Source: an uncultured Collinsella sp. (lineage in GTDB: Bacteria > Actinomycetota > Coriobacteriia > Coriobacteriales > Coriobacteriaceae). Taken from it: DNA of 64,000 nucleotides. Location of the stretch: assembly GCA_900554325.1 (NCBI GenBank), contig USHA01000001.1, positions 6,799 through 70,798 of the forward strand, in the 5' to 3' direction. Of the stretch, positions 8,250 to 17,492 are shown piece by piece; position 1 is the stretch's first letter, and every line of letters starts with the position of its first letter. Below the pieces are notes generated by a model that saw nothing but the letters and a program-made list of their open reading frames with translations, was not told the DNA's origin and made no database searches. Position numbers and translations under genes: made by a program.

Positions 8250-9590
8250 CTAGAACCCTCCGCGGCCACCCATGTACTGCTCGAGATACCGGAGGAACTC
8301 CTCCTCGGTCATGCCGCCGCTCGAACCGTTGCCGTCGGAAGCGTCCTGCTGCTCGGCCTGCAACGCCTCGTCAGATCCGAGTTCAACCTCGATCTCCTTC
8401 TCGTCCTTACCACGCATCACGGTGAGAGTGACCTTGTCTCCCACCTCGTGCTCACGCAAGGCGATAATCAGGCCGTCGGCGGAAGAGATGGGCTCGCCGT
8501 CCACCGCCGTCACGATGTCGCCTGCTTCGATCCCCGCAGTTGCGGCAGGACCATCGGCAGTGACCTCGGCAACATAGGCGCCGCTATCGACTGCAAGGTT
8601 GTTCTGACGCGCGTTATAGGCGTTCACACTCATAAGCGAGGCGCCCAGGTACGGATGAACAGGCGTTTCGCCGGCGATGATCTGATGCGCGATGTTGATG
8701 GCGTAATTCACCGGAATGGCAAAGCCCACGCCAGAGCTCGAGCCAGAATAAGACTCAATCACGGAATTGATACCGATGAGCTTGCCCTCGTCGTTCACGA
8801 GAGCGCCACCGGAGTTACCGGGGTTGATGGCGGCGTCGGTCTGGATCATGTTCGCGTAAATGGAGGTGCCGCCCGTGCTCTGAAGTGCGGTGGAACGGTA
8901 CAGAGCGGAGACGATACCCGTCGAGACGGACTGCTCGTTGCCAAAGGGGCTACCGATTGCCATGACCCACTCACCCACGGTGAGATCATCGGAGTCGGCG
9001 AGGTCAATGGGCGTGAGATCGGCGTCCTCGGCGTCCTGGAGGCGGATCACGGCGAGGTCGCTCGACTCGTCCGTGCCCACAACCTCGGCCTCATAGCTGT
9101 CACCACTGTCCGTGCGCGCCACCAAGGCGGACGCACCCTCAATTACGTGGTAGTTCGTGAGAATGTTGCCATCGGTGTCGAGGATGACGCCGCTACCGAT
9201 GCCACCGGAGTCCTCGGTCTCGCCCTGAGCGGTGATCGACACCACAGATGGCAGAGCCTTGGCGGCAACGGCCTCCGAAAGCGTGGTGTCCTCGGGATCG
9301 ATCTCGATGGTCTGCGTGGCACCACTGACAGCAGACTCCACATTGGTGCCCGTAATGCGGAATGCGCCGGACATCACGAGCGCGATCACGAGCACGGATC
9401 CTACGGCAAGACCGAGCAGGGATGCAAGGAAGATCGGAAGCTTGCGGCTCTTGGTCTTCACCACGGTACGCGTTTCGGTATGCATCGCGGGCATGACGGT
9501 GGTCTCCACCGTTGGCTCGGAGTGCGAAGCGAAATGCGGCTCATCCCCCGCAAGGCCGTCCGGGCGCTGCGGGGTCTTGTCGTCAATCAT
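8250..9590 (-). CDS. HtrA/DegP-type membrane-anchored serine protease
   Basis: The 446-residue protein has a cytoplasmic N-terminus (about 65 residues), one transmembrane helix (LPIFLASLLGLAVGSVLVIA), an extracytoplasmic trypsin-like domain and one PDZ domain. The catalytic triad is visible: His in LTNYHVIEGA (about 146), Asp in SSDLAVIRL (about 178) and Ser in NPGNSGGALVN (about 257). The PDZ domain (about 335-420) includes AGDIVTAVDGEPI. Such proteases degrade or refold damaged envelope proteins. ATG 9590 follows AAAGGAACC; the upstream ATG at 9647 adds a segment without family similarity. The C-terminus ends in a glycine-rich YMGGRGGF tail. Confidence 0.93.
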   Translation of the reverse strand: MIDDKTPQRPDGLAGDEPHFASHSEPTVETTVMPAMHTETRTVVKTKSRKLPIFLASLLGLAVGSVLVIALVMSGAFRITGTNVESAVSGATQTIEIDPEDTTLSEAVAAKALPSVVSITAQGETEDSGGIGSGVILDTDGNILTNYHVIEGASALVARTDSGDSYEAEVVGTDESSDLAVIRLQDAEDADLTPIDLADSDDLTVGEWVMAIGSPFGNEQSVSTGIVSALYRSTALQSTGGTSIYANMIQTDAAINPGNSGGALVNDEGKLIGINSVIESYSGSSSGVGFAIPVNYAINIAHQIIAGETPVHPYLGASLMSVNAYNARQNNLAVDSGAYVAEVTADGPAATAGIEAGDIVTAVDGEPISSADGLIIALREHEVGDKVTLTVMRGKDEKEIEVELGSDEALQAEQQDASDGNGSSGGMTEEEFLRYLEQYMGGRGGF

Positions 9591-9756
9591 GGAGGTTCCT
9601 TTCAACGCTTTCAATCTCAACCGTTGTACCCCAAATACGAGGTTCAACCCCCCGAGAGTCGCGGACTTTAATCAAGTTGTAAGTACCATTAAGTCTTTCG
9701 AAAGGCACTCAGGCACTATACGCAACCCACAGCGCGAAAAGGCAACGCGCATGAAA

Positions 9757-9780
9757 AGGGGCGCGCGCCCTTCGGCACGA
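9757..9780 (-). terminator. Probable terminator behind the GlnR-like gene
   Basis: A GC-rich hairpin (AAGGGCGCGCGCCCCTT on the minus strand) is followed by TTC. It lies just past the regulator's stop codon. Confidence 0.45.
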
Positions 9781-9795
9781 GCCCCGGCGCACACG

Positions 9796-10458
9796 TTATT
9801 CCTTAAACAGGTAGCCCACACCACGAACCGTGGAGATGTGACCGGCGATCTGCGGACCCACCTTGCTGCGAATTCGACGGATATGGACATCGACCGTACG
9901 CGTTCCGCCGCAATACTCGAAGCCCCACACGCGATGAAGCAGCACTTCGCGGCTGTACGCGCGGTTGGGATGCGTTGCCAGAAAGCTGAGCAACGAGTAT
10001 TCCATAAGCGTGAGGTCAACCGGCTCGCCGTCGAGCGATACCTGGTAGGTGGCAAGGTTGATCGTGAGGTTGTCCACGGTGAGGACTTCGTCGACCGCGA
10101 CGGTCTCGCCATCGCCCAAAAGCTGGCGGGCGCGCGCTTCGAGCTCGGCGTCACTTGCACCCGAGCAAATGAAATCGGAGCGGACATGAGAGGGAAGATG
10201 CAAGTCGGAGAGGTTCTCCTCATCCATCATGAGAAGCATGGGCACACCGCCGCGCTGCTCGAGCCACTTTGCCATGGCATCGACGCGATCGGAACGCACC
10301 CCATCGCCATCGAGAATAAGGAGGTCGAAATCATGCGCTACGGCGGGCGAATCTGGGGTCGCAATATGCACCTCGACACCTAAGGACGAGGCGAGTGTTC
10401 GGACGAAATCATGAAGTCGCGTGGTACGCGCCATGAATAGCACAGACTTTTCGGACAT
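9796..10458 (-). CDS. OmpR-family regulator, GlnR-like (probable nitrogen regulator)
   Basis: A 220-residue protein with an N-terminal receiver-like domain (1-120) and a C-terminal OmpR winged helix (LTLMEYSLLSFLATHPNRAY ... VDVHIRRIRSKVG). The receiver lacks the usual acidic pair near the N-terminus and has DLLILDGDGV where the phospho-acceptor would be, like the atypical receivers of actinobacterial GlnR. It is next to glnA, with no histidine kinase, which fits GlnR, the regulator of ammonium assimilation. Start ATG 10458 follows a perfect GGAGGTG; upstream ATGs extend into glnA. The GlnR assignment is inference from architecture plus context. Confidence 0.7.
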   Translation of the reverse strand: MSEKSVLFMARTTRLHDFVRTLASSLGVEVHIATPDSPAVAHDFDLLILDGDGVRSDRVDAMAKWLEQRGGVPMLLMMDEENLSDLHLPSHVRSDFICSGASDAELEARARQLLGDGETVAVDEVLTVDNLTINLATYQVSLDGEPVDLTLMEYSLLSFLATHPNRAYSREVLLHRVWGFEYCGGTRTVDVHIRRIRSKVGPQIAGHISTVRGVGYLFKE

Positions 10459-10556
10459 ATTCACACCTCCGACGGCATCATCATAACAAATAGGCAGGTC
10501 GAGCACGTACATGGCGGTGATATTCGGGCAAGGATCACCGACCGAGGCCCCACTCC

Positions 10557-11894
10557 CTATGAATTGGCGAGATAGTGATCGAGCTCCCACTCGGTCACTG
10601 TGGCGTTGAAGCGATTCCACTCGTCGCGCTTCTTCTTGAGGAAGAACGCATGGATGTGCTCGCCGAGGGCGTCTTTCATGAAATCGGAGCTTTCAAAGAC
10701 GTCGAGCGCCTCGTCGAGGTTTCTCGGCAGCGGCTCGATGCCGCGGGCGCGCAGCTCGCTCTCGGGCAGACGCAACAGATCGGAGGTCGCCTCCTCGGAC
10801 AGTTCGAGTCCGCGCTTGATGCCGTCGAGTCCGGCTGCCAGCGTGACGGTGTTCACCAAGTACGGATTGGCCATCGGGTCGGGGCTGCGAAGCTCAATGC
10901 GGGCCGCAACCTGCTTGCCCGGCTTGTAGATGGGCACGCGGATCATAGCGGAGCGGTTGCGCATGCCCCACGTTGCATACCGCGGGCCGTTACCCACGCC
11001 AGCGGAGAGGCGCTTGTAAGAATTCACCGTGGGGTTGGTGATGGCGCTGATTTCGGAGGCATGCGCCAAGATGCCGGCCATGTAGCTCTTGGCAATGGGC
11101 GACAGGTGGTTCTTGGCGTCGTCACCCCAAAAGACGTTGTTGCCTTCACGGTCGAACAGGGACTGGTGAAGCAGCATTGCCGAAGACGAGCCCTTGGCGA
11201 TGGGCTTGGGCATGAAAGAGGCGTGGATGCCCGACTCGTAGGCGCAGGTGCGAATGACGTGCTTGGCCGTCATGATGGCGTCGGACATGGTGAGTGCCTC
11301 GGCGTGACGCATGGAAATGCCGTGCTGCGAGCGACCGGAGCTATGGAAGGTGTACTCGACCGGGATGCTCATCTTCTCGAGCATGAGCACGGTGGAACGG
11401 CGCAGGTCGCGCGCGGAATCCGACGGCGTGAGGTCAAAGTAGCCCACCTTGTCCATGGGCTCAGGCGTATGCTCGTCGGGGAAATAGTAGAACTCGAGCT
11501 CGGCGCCCACATTCATGATGTAGCCGAGCTTCTCCGCACGATAGAACATGCGGCGCAGGCACTCGCGCGAATCGCCAGCGAACAGCTGGCGGTCGGGCGT
11601 GCAGACATCGCAGAAGATGCGCGCGGCGCCGTCGTGCTTGGGGCGCCAGGGCAGGATCTGGAACGTGGAGGCATCCGGGAAGGCCAGCATGTCCGCCTCG
11701 TCGGGAGAGGTGAAGCCCTCAATGGCGGAACCGTCGAAGCCAATGCCCTCTTCAAACGCGACCTCGAGGTCCTCGGGGCTGATAGCGAAGCTCTTGAGCC
11801 TGCCGAGCACGTCGGTGAACCACAGGCGGATGAAGCGGATGTCGCGCTCCTCGACAGTGCGCAGGACGAAATCGATGTTCTGCTGCTGGTCCAT
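10557..11894 (-). CDS. glnA: Glutamine synthetase, type I (GSI-alpha)
   Basis: The 445-residue enzyme makes glutamine from glutamate, ammonia and ATP. It shows the beta-Grasp domain, GFDGSAIEGF, the ATP/metal segment VGAELEFYYF, NPTVNSYKRLSAG, and the metal-binding arginine/glutamate run RIELRSPDPMANPYLV. Its length and the absence of the adenylylation tyrosine loop and the 25-residue insert put it in the GSI-alpha class (feedback- or regulator-controlled rather than adenylylated). The start follows GAAAGGGCTCGTAT. The GlnR-like gene lies 98 bp downstream on the same strand. Confidence 0.95.
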   Translation of the reverse strand: MDQQQNIDFVLRTVEERDIRFIRLWFTDVLGRLKSFAISPEDLEVAFEEGIGFDGSAIEGFTSPDEADMLAFPDASTFQILPWRPKHDGAARIFCDVCTPDRQLFAGDSRECLRRMFYRAEKLGYIMNVGAELEFYYFPDEHTPEPMDKVGYFDLTPSDSARDLRRSTVLMLEKMSIPVEYTFHSSGRSQHGISMRHAEALTMSDAIMTAKHVIRTCAYESGIHASFMPKPIAKGSSSAMLLHQSLFDREGNNVFWGDDAKNHLSPIAKSYMAGILAHASEISAITNPTVNSYKRLSAGVGNGPRYATWGMRNRSAMIRVPIYKPGKQVAARIELRSPDPMANPYLVNTVTLAAGLDGIKRGLELSEEATSDLLRLPESELRARGIEPLPRNLDEALDVFESSDFMKDALGEHIHAFFLKKKRDEWNRFNATVTEWELDHYLANS

Positions 11895-12022
11895 ATACGA
11901 GCCCTTTCACATGCGATGATGCCAGATTGTCTCCATGTTCGCATAGTTATGTTTCGGCCGAGTTTCCGGCGCTCCCTCGCATAAAAGCACCTTGGAAATG
12001 AGGGCATGGGCAGAAGGTGCAA

Positions 12023-12172
12023 TGCCGCGAATCGGGCGTTTTTGTAACGAAGATCGAGATGCCCCGAGTAGACGGTCGGTTTGGGCATCAAAGCCCCAGT
12101 TGGCGATAGCCCAAAATACCTGTCTACTCGGCCTCTCTGGAAACTCGTTACAAAATCGCCCGATTCGCGGCA
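12023..12172. repeat. Long nested inverted repeat (150 bp) in the glnA-yhgE gap
   Basis: Two 51-bp arms (12023-12073 and 12122-12172) are inverted copies. The outer 28 bp match except for one base (TGCCGCGAATCGGGCG, then TTTTGTAACGA), the next 13 bp do not pair, and the inner 10 bp (CCGAGTAGAC) match perfectly. Inside lies a second hairpin, TTTGGGCATC / GATAGCCCAAA (12080-12115). It has no ORF. The layout resembles the repeat at 27233-27369. It may be a palindromic mobile element, a structured RNA or a transcription barrier between the glnA and yhgE units. Confidence 0.75.
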
Positions 12173-12216
12173 ATCAACGGCTGAGAACACGCCGCCGTGC
12201 GCTCGACCGTCGGCTC

Positions 12217-14427
12217 CTACATGAGCTTGGTCTCCTCGAGCTTCTCGATGATCCACTGGTTCGCGCGAATCACGGGACGGCGGAATACCAGACCGAGCGC
12301 GAGCGACGGAAGCAGGTAGCACGCCAAGATGCCAAGTTCGCGCCAATACTCCATGCCATACGCGCCTGCCATGGCAGCGTGCATCGCGTTGATGGCATGC
12401 GTGAACGGCAAAAACGGATAGACGCCCTGGAAGAAGTCTGCCGTCATCTCGATGGGGAACGTGCCGCCTGAGCCGGCCACCTGCATGACCAGCAACACAA
12501 CGGCGATCGCCTTGCCAATATCGCCAAAACTCACCGTGAGCGTGTAGATGATGTTGCTGAACACGAACCCGGCAACCCAGCCCACGAGGAGGAACTGCAG
12601 CGGATGGGCACACTGGATCCCAAAAAACATCAGGTCGCCGGCACACACGAGCGTCGCCTGCGCAAAGGCGAGCAACGCGAAGAACGCGTACCGTCCCAAA
12701 TAGAGCTCGTGCAGGTGAATCGGCGCGAGCGCCTGGATATCGCGCTCATCCACGTTGGCCTTGAGCATTGCGGCAAGCACGATGCCCGCGACCCAAATGG
12801 ACAGCGTGGTGTAGAACGGAGCCATGGCGCTGCCGTAGTTCTCGATGTGGTACACGGCCTGGCGGTCGAGGGCCACCGGGGCAGCGAGGGCCTCGGCAAG
12901 CGATGTCGGGTCCGATCCAATGAGGTCCCGCACCTTCTGCAGGTCGCCCGACGCCACGGCGGCATCGATACCGTCCTTGAGCTCCTGCAGGCCGTCGGCG
13001 GAGGTACTCAGGTCGGCTGCGGCGCTGGTAAGCACGCCTTGCGCATCGGAAAGGTCGCTCGAAAGGTCCTTGGATGCCGTCGAGAGATCGGAGGCGGTCG
13101 TGCTCAGACTGCTCGCCATGTCCTCGCTGCTCTTGGCGACGCTCCCCACCGCATCGGCGAGCGACGCGATCTCCTGCTCGAGCGTCTCCTTGTAGGAATC
13201 CTTGATCGATGAGATGTCGTTTTTGGCAGAAGCGAGGTTTTCCTTGACGGCTTCTGCCTGCTCGCGAGCGTCGGTGGCACCCGCCTCGAGGGAATCGGCG
13301 GCATCCGAGAGGTGCTGTGCGAGCAGTTCCTGCTGGTTAGCGACGTTGCCCACCGTGTTGGCCACGATGTCGATCTGCTGAATGAGCTCGGCCTTTGCCG
13401 CATCTGATATCGGCAGACTGTCGACCTTGTCCTCAAGGGCGGCGATCTTCTTCTGCACGGCACGGGCATCTGCCGCCTGTCCCGCTATCTTCGACGAGGC
13501 GCTGCGCAGCTGCGTACAGGTAGTCGACACGTGTTCATCCACGGTGGCGAACGCGTTCTCTATGGCCGTGGCGGCGGCTTCGTAGTCGCCCGCGCTGTCG
13601 GCCAGCGCCCCGTTGATGGCGTCAACCGCGCCATCGAGAGCGGCATCCATGTTGGCAAGGCCCGTCTTGGCATCGCTCACCAGTGCCTCGGCACTCGAGC
13701 TGGCCTCGCCCGTCTGAGACAACAAGTCGCCCGCAGAATCCAAAAGGCCTGTGGAGGAGCCCAGGACCCCCGTGAACTCGGTCGCCGTCTTGGACGCATC
13801 GCGCAACGTCTCGATGCCCGCCGTGAGTGTGCTGCTCAGGTTCGCCGCGTAGTTGGCGATTTGATCGCCGTCCAGGTAATCGAGCAGGCTCGACGTGGTG
13901 GCCAGTCCCACCTCGCTGATAGTCTCGGCGAACGTCTCGTCGATCTGCTTGCGCACCGTACTCGCGGCCTTGTCGGTCACGCGGGGCGCGATGGCGTTGG
14001 CCTTTTGGTTCTCGTAGTACACGATCTCGGCGTGCTCGGCATCGCTCGAAAAGACCGTCATCATGCGAGAGCTGAAATCCTCGGGAATCACGACGGCTGC
14101 ATAGTACTCGCCGGAGCGCACGCCCTCGACCGCCTCGCCCTCCTTGACGAAGACCCAGTCGATGTTGTCGTTCTCACGTAGCGACGAGACGACCGTGTCG
14201 CCGATGTTCACGCGCACGGAAATGAGGTCGCTTAGGTAGCCCTCATCCGAGTTCGCCACCGCGACTTTGAGGTTACCCGTGTTTCCGTAAGGATCCCAGC
14301 TGCCCGCAATGTTAAACCAGGCGTAAAGGGTGGGCACAATCACGAGACCCACCGCGACGATGCATGCGACCACGCTGCCGCGCACCCTCGAGAGATCCTG
14401 CTTGAGCAGGGCAATGATCTTCTTCAT
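12217..14427 (-). CDS. YhgE/Pip domain membrane protein (second of pair)
   Basis: A 736-residue protein of the YhgE/Pip family. It has one N-terminal transmembrane helix (VVACIVAVGLVIVPTLYAWF), the conserved WDPYGNTGNLKVAVANSDEG and EYYAAVVIPEDFS segments, a long extracellular coiled-coil rich in Ala, Ser and Asp (about residues 200-500), and a C-terminal block of about six helices resembling ABC-2 permeases. The family includes the lactococcal phage infection protein Pip and is linked to surface export, but its transport role is not settled. It begins on the base after the stop of its paralogue, so the two are surely co-translated. Confidence 0.85.
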   Translation of the reverse strand: MKKIIALLKQDLSRVRGSVVACIVAVGLVIVPTLYAWFNIAGSWDPYGNTGNLKVAVANSDEGYLSDLISVRVNIGDTVVSSLRENDNIDWVFVKEGEAVEGVRSGEYYAAVVIPEDFSSRMMTVFSSDAEHAEIVYYENQKANAIAPRVTDKAASTVRKQIDETFAETISEVGLATTSSLLDYLDGDQIANYAANLSSTLTAGIETLRDASKTATEFTGVLGSSTGLLDSAGDLLSQTGEASSSAEALVSDAKTGLANMDAALDGAVDAINGALADSAGDYEAAATAIENAFATVDEHVSTTCTQLRSASSKIAGQAADARAVQKKIAALEDKVDSLPISDAAKAELIQQIDIVANTVGNVANQQELLAQHLSDAADSLEAGATDAREQAEAVKENLASAKNDISSIKDSYKETLEQEIASLADAVGSVAKSSEDMASSLSTTASDLSTASKDLSSDLSDAQGVLTSAAADLSTSADGLQELKDGIDAAVASGDLQKVRDLIGSDPTSLAEALAAPVALDRQAVYHIENYGSAMAPFYTTLSIWVAGIVLAAMLKANVDERDIQALAPIHLHELYLGRYAFFALLAFAQATLVCAGDLMFFGIQCAHPLQFLLVGWVAGFVFSNIIYTLTVSFGDIGKAIAVVLLVMQVAGSGGTFPIEMTADFFQGVYPFLPFTHAINAMHAAMAGAYGMEYWRELGILACYLLPSLALGLVFRRPVIRANQWIIEKLEETKLM

Positions 14428-17070
14428 CTACTCCTCGCCTCCCTTCGGGGCGTCTCCGTTGGTGATGTGTGCAGGAGTTCTGCCGGTGAGGCCGCGATCC
14501 GGGCTCGCCCCTGCGGCGCGCGCCGGCACCCCGCGCGCGATGCTGCGGCCCAGCTCCTCGCGCAGCTCGTCATCGGGCAGCGAGGTCATACGCGCCTGTG
14601 AATTCAGGCTTTCGCGCAGGTACTCGATAAAGATCATGTAGGCATCCGCCACGATGATGGCAACGATCCACAGCACGAGCATCACGAGTTTGCCGTCGAT
14701 GTCGAGGTCAAGCGTTGCCGTGAGCACGAACAGCAGCACGGGCAGACCAAGCACCAGGCAGAAGCCCGCTTTGATAAGCCGCGGGTACCGGTGCTCGAAG
14801 CGCGCGCCGCGCTCGAGGATCTCGCGACGATACGCCTCCGTGTCAAACAGCGCCCGCACGGCGTTGCGCACGGAGAACCGCTCGCGCGGCATGTCGTCGC
14901 GCTCGCAGATCATCACGCCCGTGCCGGAGAGCTGGCGGTCGAACAGCAGGTTGAGGTTGAGGAGCTTAGGCCTCAGCCATACGCCCACCACGAGCGCCAC
15001 GGCCAAAAACACCGCAAGGATGCCCAGGTTGAACAGGTAGTTCATGCCGTACATGCCGCCGATGGTCTCGCGCATCGTGTTAATGCCGTAGGTGAAGGGC
15101 AACAGCGGGTGCAGAGCCTGGAAGAAGTCGGGCATCATCTCGATGGGGTACATGCCTGAGGAACCCGGGATCTGCACAATGACGAGGATGACGCCGATGG
15201 CTTTGCCGATATGCTTGAACGCGATCGACAGCGCGTAAATGATGTTCACGTAGACGAACGAGGTGAACACGCCCGCAATCACGAACAACACGGGATGGCT
15301 GCACTGGATCCCTAGCACCAAGTCGCCCACGCACACGATGATCGACTGCACGAAGCCGAGCAGGACCATGAGCATCCAGCGGCCAAAATACCCTTGGTTG
15401 GCCGTGATTTGGCCCACACCCTCGGTGTCAACCTCAAGCTTGAAGATGGCGATGAGCACAAAGCCACCCACCCACAGAGCCAGGTTCGTGTAGAACGGCG
15501 TGACGCCCGAACCGTAGTTCTCGACCGGATACACGGCCTTAGTGGTGAGGGTCACCGGGGCGGACATGAAATCCGCGATGTTAGCGGGGTCCATATCGAG
15601 CAGGTTCGCGAGCTCGCGTGTTGCCTCGGAGCTGCGCAGCGCGACGATGTCGGTCTTGACCGTCTCAAGCGTAGCCTGCAGGTCGGCCAGCGTTTCATCG
15701 CTGCTCGCCAACGCGCTCTTGGTCTGGTCGAGCATGGCGTTCAGCTGGTCAAGTAGGCCCATGGACTGCGCGATGGTGGGGGTGAGGCTCGTCACGACGC
15801 CCGACAGGTCGCCCGAGACGTTCGAGAACGCATCGAGGCCCGCGCTCAGTTGGGGAATGACGCTGGAGTTGAGGGTCTGCTGGGTCTTGCCCAGGTTCTC
15901 GACGCTGCCCTGCACGGCGGTGTTGATAGCGTCCGTCGCGGTGGTCGCGGCATCGACGTCTTGGCCGAGTGCATCGCTCTGCGTCTGCAGCGCGTCTTTG
16001 GCAGACTGCAGACCGGCATTTTGGTTCTCAAGGTCGTGGATGAAGGCCTCGATATCGCCGTTTGAGCCCAAAGCCGAGTTGTTGAGGTTGCGCAGGGCCT
16101 CGAGGGCGCGCGAATTGGAATCGATCACGGCTTGGAAGTTGGAGAGCGATATGTCGATCTTGGTCTTAGCAGCCGAGACGGCGCCCGCCATTGAACCAAC
16201 GGCGGCGTCCGCCTTCGACGAAGCCGTGCCCAGCTGGGTCGCTCCGTTGGCGAGGGCGTTCGACAGCGCGGTGTGGAACTCGCCCGCGGCGGAGCGCGTC
16301 GTGCCCAGAAGCTGGTGACCCTTGTCGAGCGCATCGACGAGCGTGGGCGTCTCGGCGTTCATACTGGCGAGCGAGCTCTTGGCACTCGTTGCGGCAACCT
16401 TAGCGTCGTCGATGGTAGTCGCCATGCCGCCAAGGCCCTCGCGCACACGCTTCAGGGCGTCGACGGAATCGGAGACATTCGCGAGCACGCCCTGCTCCGC
16501 GCGCTCCCCCGCCGCGTCCACGTCGACCCCGAGCTTTTGCGCCTGCTCGACAAGCGTGCTGCTGACCGTTGCGACAAAGGTCTCGTTCAGCTGCTCCTCG
16601 ATGGTCTCGGCACCCGTATCGGTCACCTTGGGGGCAATGGCGTTCTTCTTCTCATTCACGTAGTACGTGAGCTCGGGCTGCTCAAAGTCGCCCGTGAGCA
16701 TGCTCGTGAGCTTTTCGCTGAAGTCCTTAGGAATGACGATCGCGGCGTAGTACTCACCGCTGTACACGCTCTCTTTCGCGCTTTCCGCATCGGTGAAGAC
16801 CCAGCCCAGGTCGTCGTTTTCCTTGAGCTGCTCGACCGTCTGCTCACCGGCGTTGAGCGACCCCGTCAACTCACTTTCAACGCCCTCGTCCTCGTTGGCG
16901 ACGGCGATTTTCACACCGGAGGTGTTACTGTACGGATCCCAGTTCGCCTCGATGTTGTACCAAGCATACAATGACGGAATGATGCACACACCAATGGTGA
17001 TGACCATCGCCACAGGATTGTGCAGTAACCGCTTGAGGTCTCGTTTAAAGATCTGGAAGGCCTTCTTCAC
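14428..17070 (-). CDS. YhgE/Pip domain membrane protein (first of pair)
   Basis: An 880-residue paralogue of the downstream gene. The same N-terminal pattern is seen: helix VAMVITIGVCIIPSLYAWY, WDPYSNTSGVKIAVANEDEG and GEYYAAIVIPKDFSEK, a long coiled-coil, then the C-terminal multi-helix block with GSSGMYPIEMMPDFFQALHP. It carries an extra C-terminal cytoplasmic/membrane extension of about 170 residues (two more helices, LVLGLPVLLFVLTATLDL and VMLVLWIVAIIVADAYMIFI) not present in its partner. Side-by-side unequal paralogues suggest a heteromeric complex. Preceded by a 420-bp intergenic gap with its own inverted repeat. Confidence 0.85.
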   Translation of the reverse strand: MKKAFQIFKRDLKRLLHNPVAMVITIGVCIIPSLYAWYNIEANWDPYSNTSGVKIAVANEDEGVESELTGSLNAGEQTVEQLKENDDLGWVFTDAESAKESVYSGEYYAAIVIPKDFSEKLTSMLTGDFEQPELTYYVNEKKNAIAPKVTDTGAETIEEQLNETFVATVSSTLVEQAQKLGVDVDAAGERAEQGVLANVSDSVDALKRVREGLGGMATTIDDAKVAATSAKSSLASMNAETPTLVDALDKGHQLLGTTRSAAGEFHTALSNALANGATQLGTASSKADAAVGSMAGAVSAAKTKIDISLSNFQAVIDSNSRALEALRNLNNSALGSNGDIEAFIHDLENQNAGLQSAKDALQTQSDALGQDVDAATTATDAINTAVQGSVENLGKTQQTLNSSVIPQLSAGLDAFSNVSGDLSGVVTSLTPTIAQSMGLLDQLNAMLDQTKSALASSDETLADLQATLETVKTDIVALRSSEATRELANLLDMDPANIADFMSAPVTLTTKAVYPVENYGSGVTPFYTNLALWVGGFVLIAIFKLEVDTEGVGQITANQGYFGRWMLMVLLGFVQSIIVCVGDLVLGIQCSHPVLFVIAGVFTSFVYVNIIYALSIAFKHIGKAIGVILVIVQIPGSSGMYPIEMMPDFFQALHPLLPFTYGINTMRETIGGMYGMNYLFNLGILAVFLAVALVVGVWLRPKLLNLNLLFDRQLSGTGVMICERDDMPRERFSVRNAVRALFDTEAYRREILERGARFEHRYPRLIKAGFCLVLGLPVLLFVLTATLDLDIDGKLVMLVLWIVAIIVADAYMIFIEYLRESLNSQARMTSLPDDELREELGRSIARGVPARAAGASPDRGLTGRTPAHITNGDAPKGGEE

Positions 17071-17250
17071 GCTCGAACCACCCTTTGACCTTACTATTGC
17101 CTTTGTTGGAGCAGAACTATACTACGGTCGTGAGAAAAACAACACGTGTACTGGTAACTATCAATACTTTCTGCAGAATACTCGCAATAGGGCGACACAC
17201 CTGTGCACATGAAAGGGCGAAAAGAGCCTCTTCTCCAGCGTGCGGAACGT

Positions 17251-17391
17251 GCAAATACGCAAATGTTGAGATAAAGTCCGCATCCGCCGTGTAGCCATTT
17301 GTGCAACAAAGGCTTGACCTGCGGTTATATTGCGGTCAATCTCGCCTTTACTCGCATACCCCCACTTTTAACCCAACATTTGCGTATTTGC
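17251..17391. repeat. Nested inverted repeat (141 bp) upstream of the YhgE pair
   Basis: Outer arms GCAAATACGCAAATGTTG (17251-17268) and its exact reverse complement (17374-17391) enclose an inner imperfect hairpin, AAAGGC-TTGACC (17308-17319) with GGTCAA-(4 nt)-GCCTTT (17334-17349). No ORF lies inside. The layout is like those at 12023 and 27233 but the sequence differs. Its position between the htpG terminator and the YhgE start makes a leader RNA or an operator pair equally possible. Confidence 0.7.
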
Positions 17392-17411
17392 GGCGCATCA
17401 TCCCCCCTCCG

Positions 17412-17455
17412 AGCAATAGACCGGGGCGCTCTACAGGGCGCCCCGGTCTATTGCT
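17412..17455 (-). terminator. Strong hairpin behind htpG
   Basis: A perfect 18-bp stem (AGCAATAGACCGGGGCGC and its complement) with an 8-nt loop lies 37 bp past the htpG stop codon. Neither side has a clear T-run, so termination efficiency is uncertain. Confidence 0.6.
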
Positions 17456-17492
17456 TAGCTATGAATTCCCGGTAAATGTGCGAGCGAGCAAT

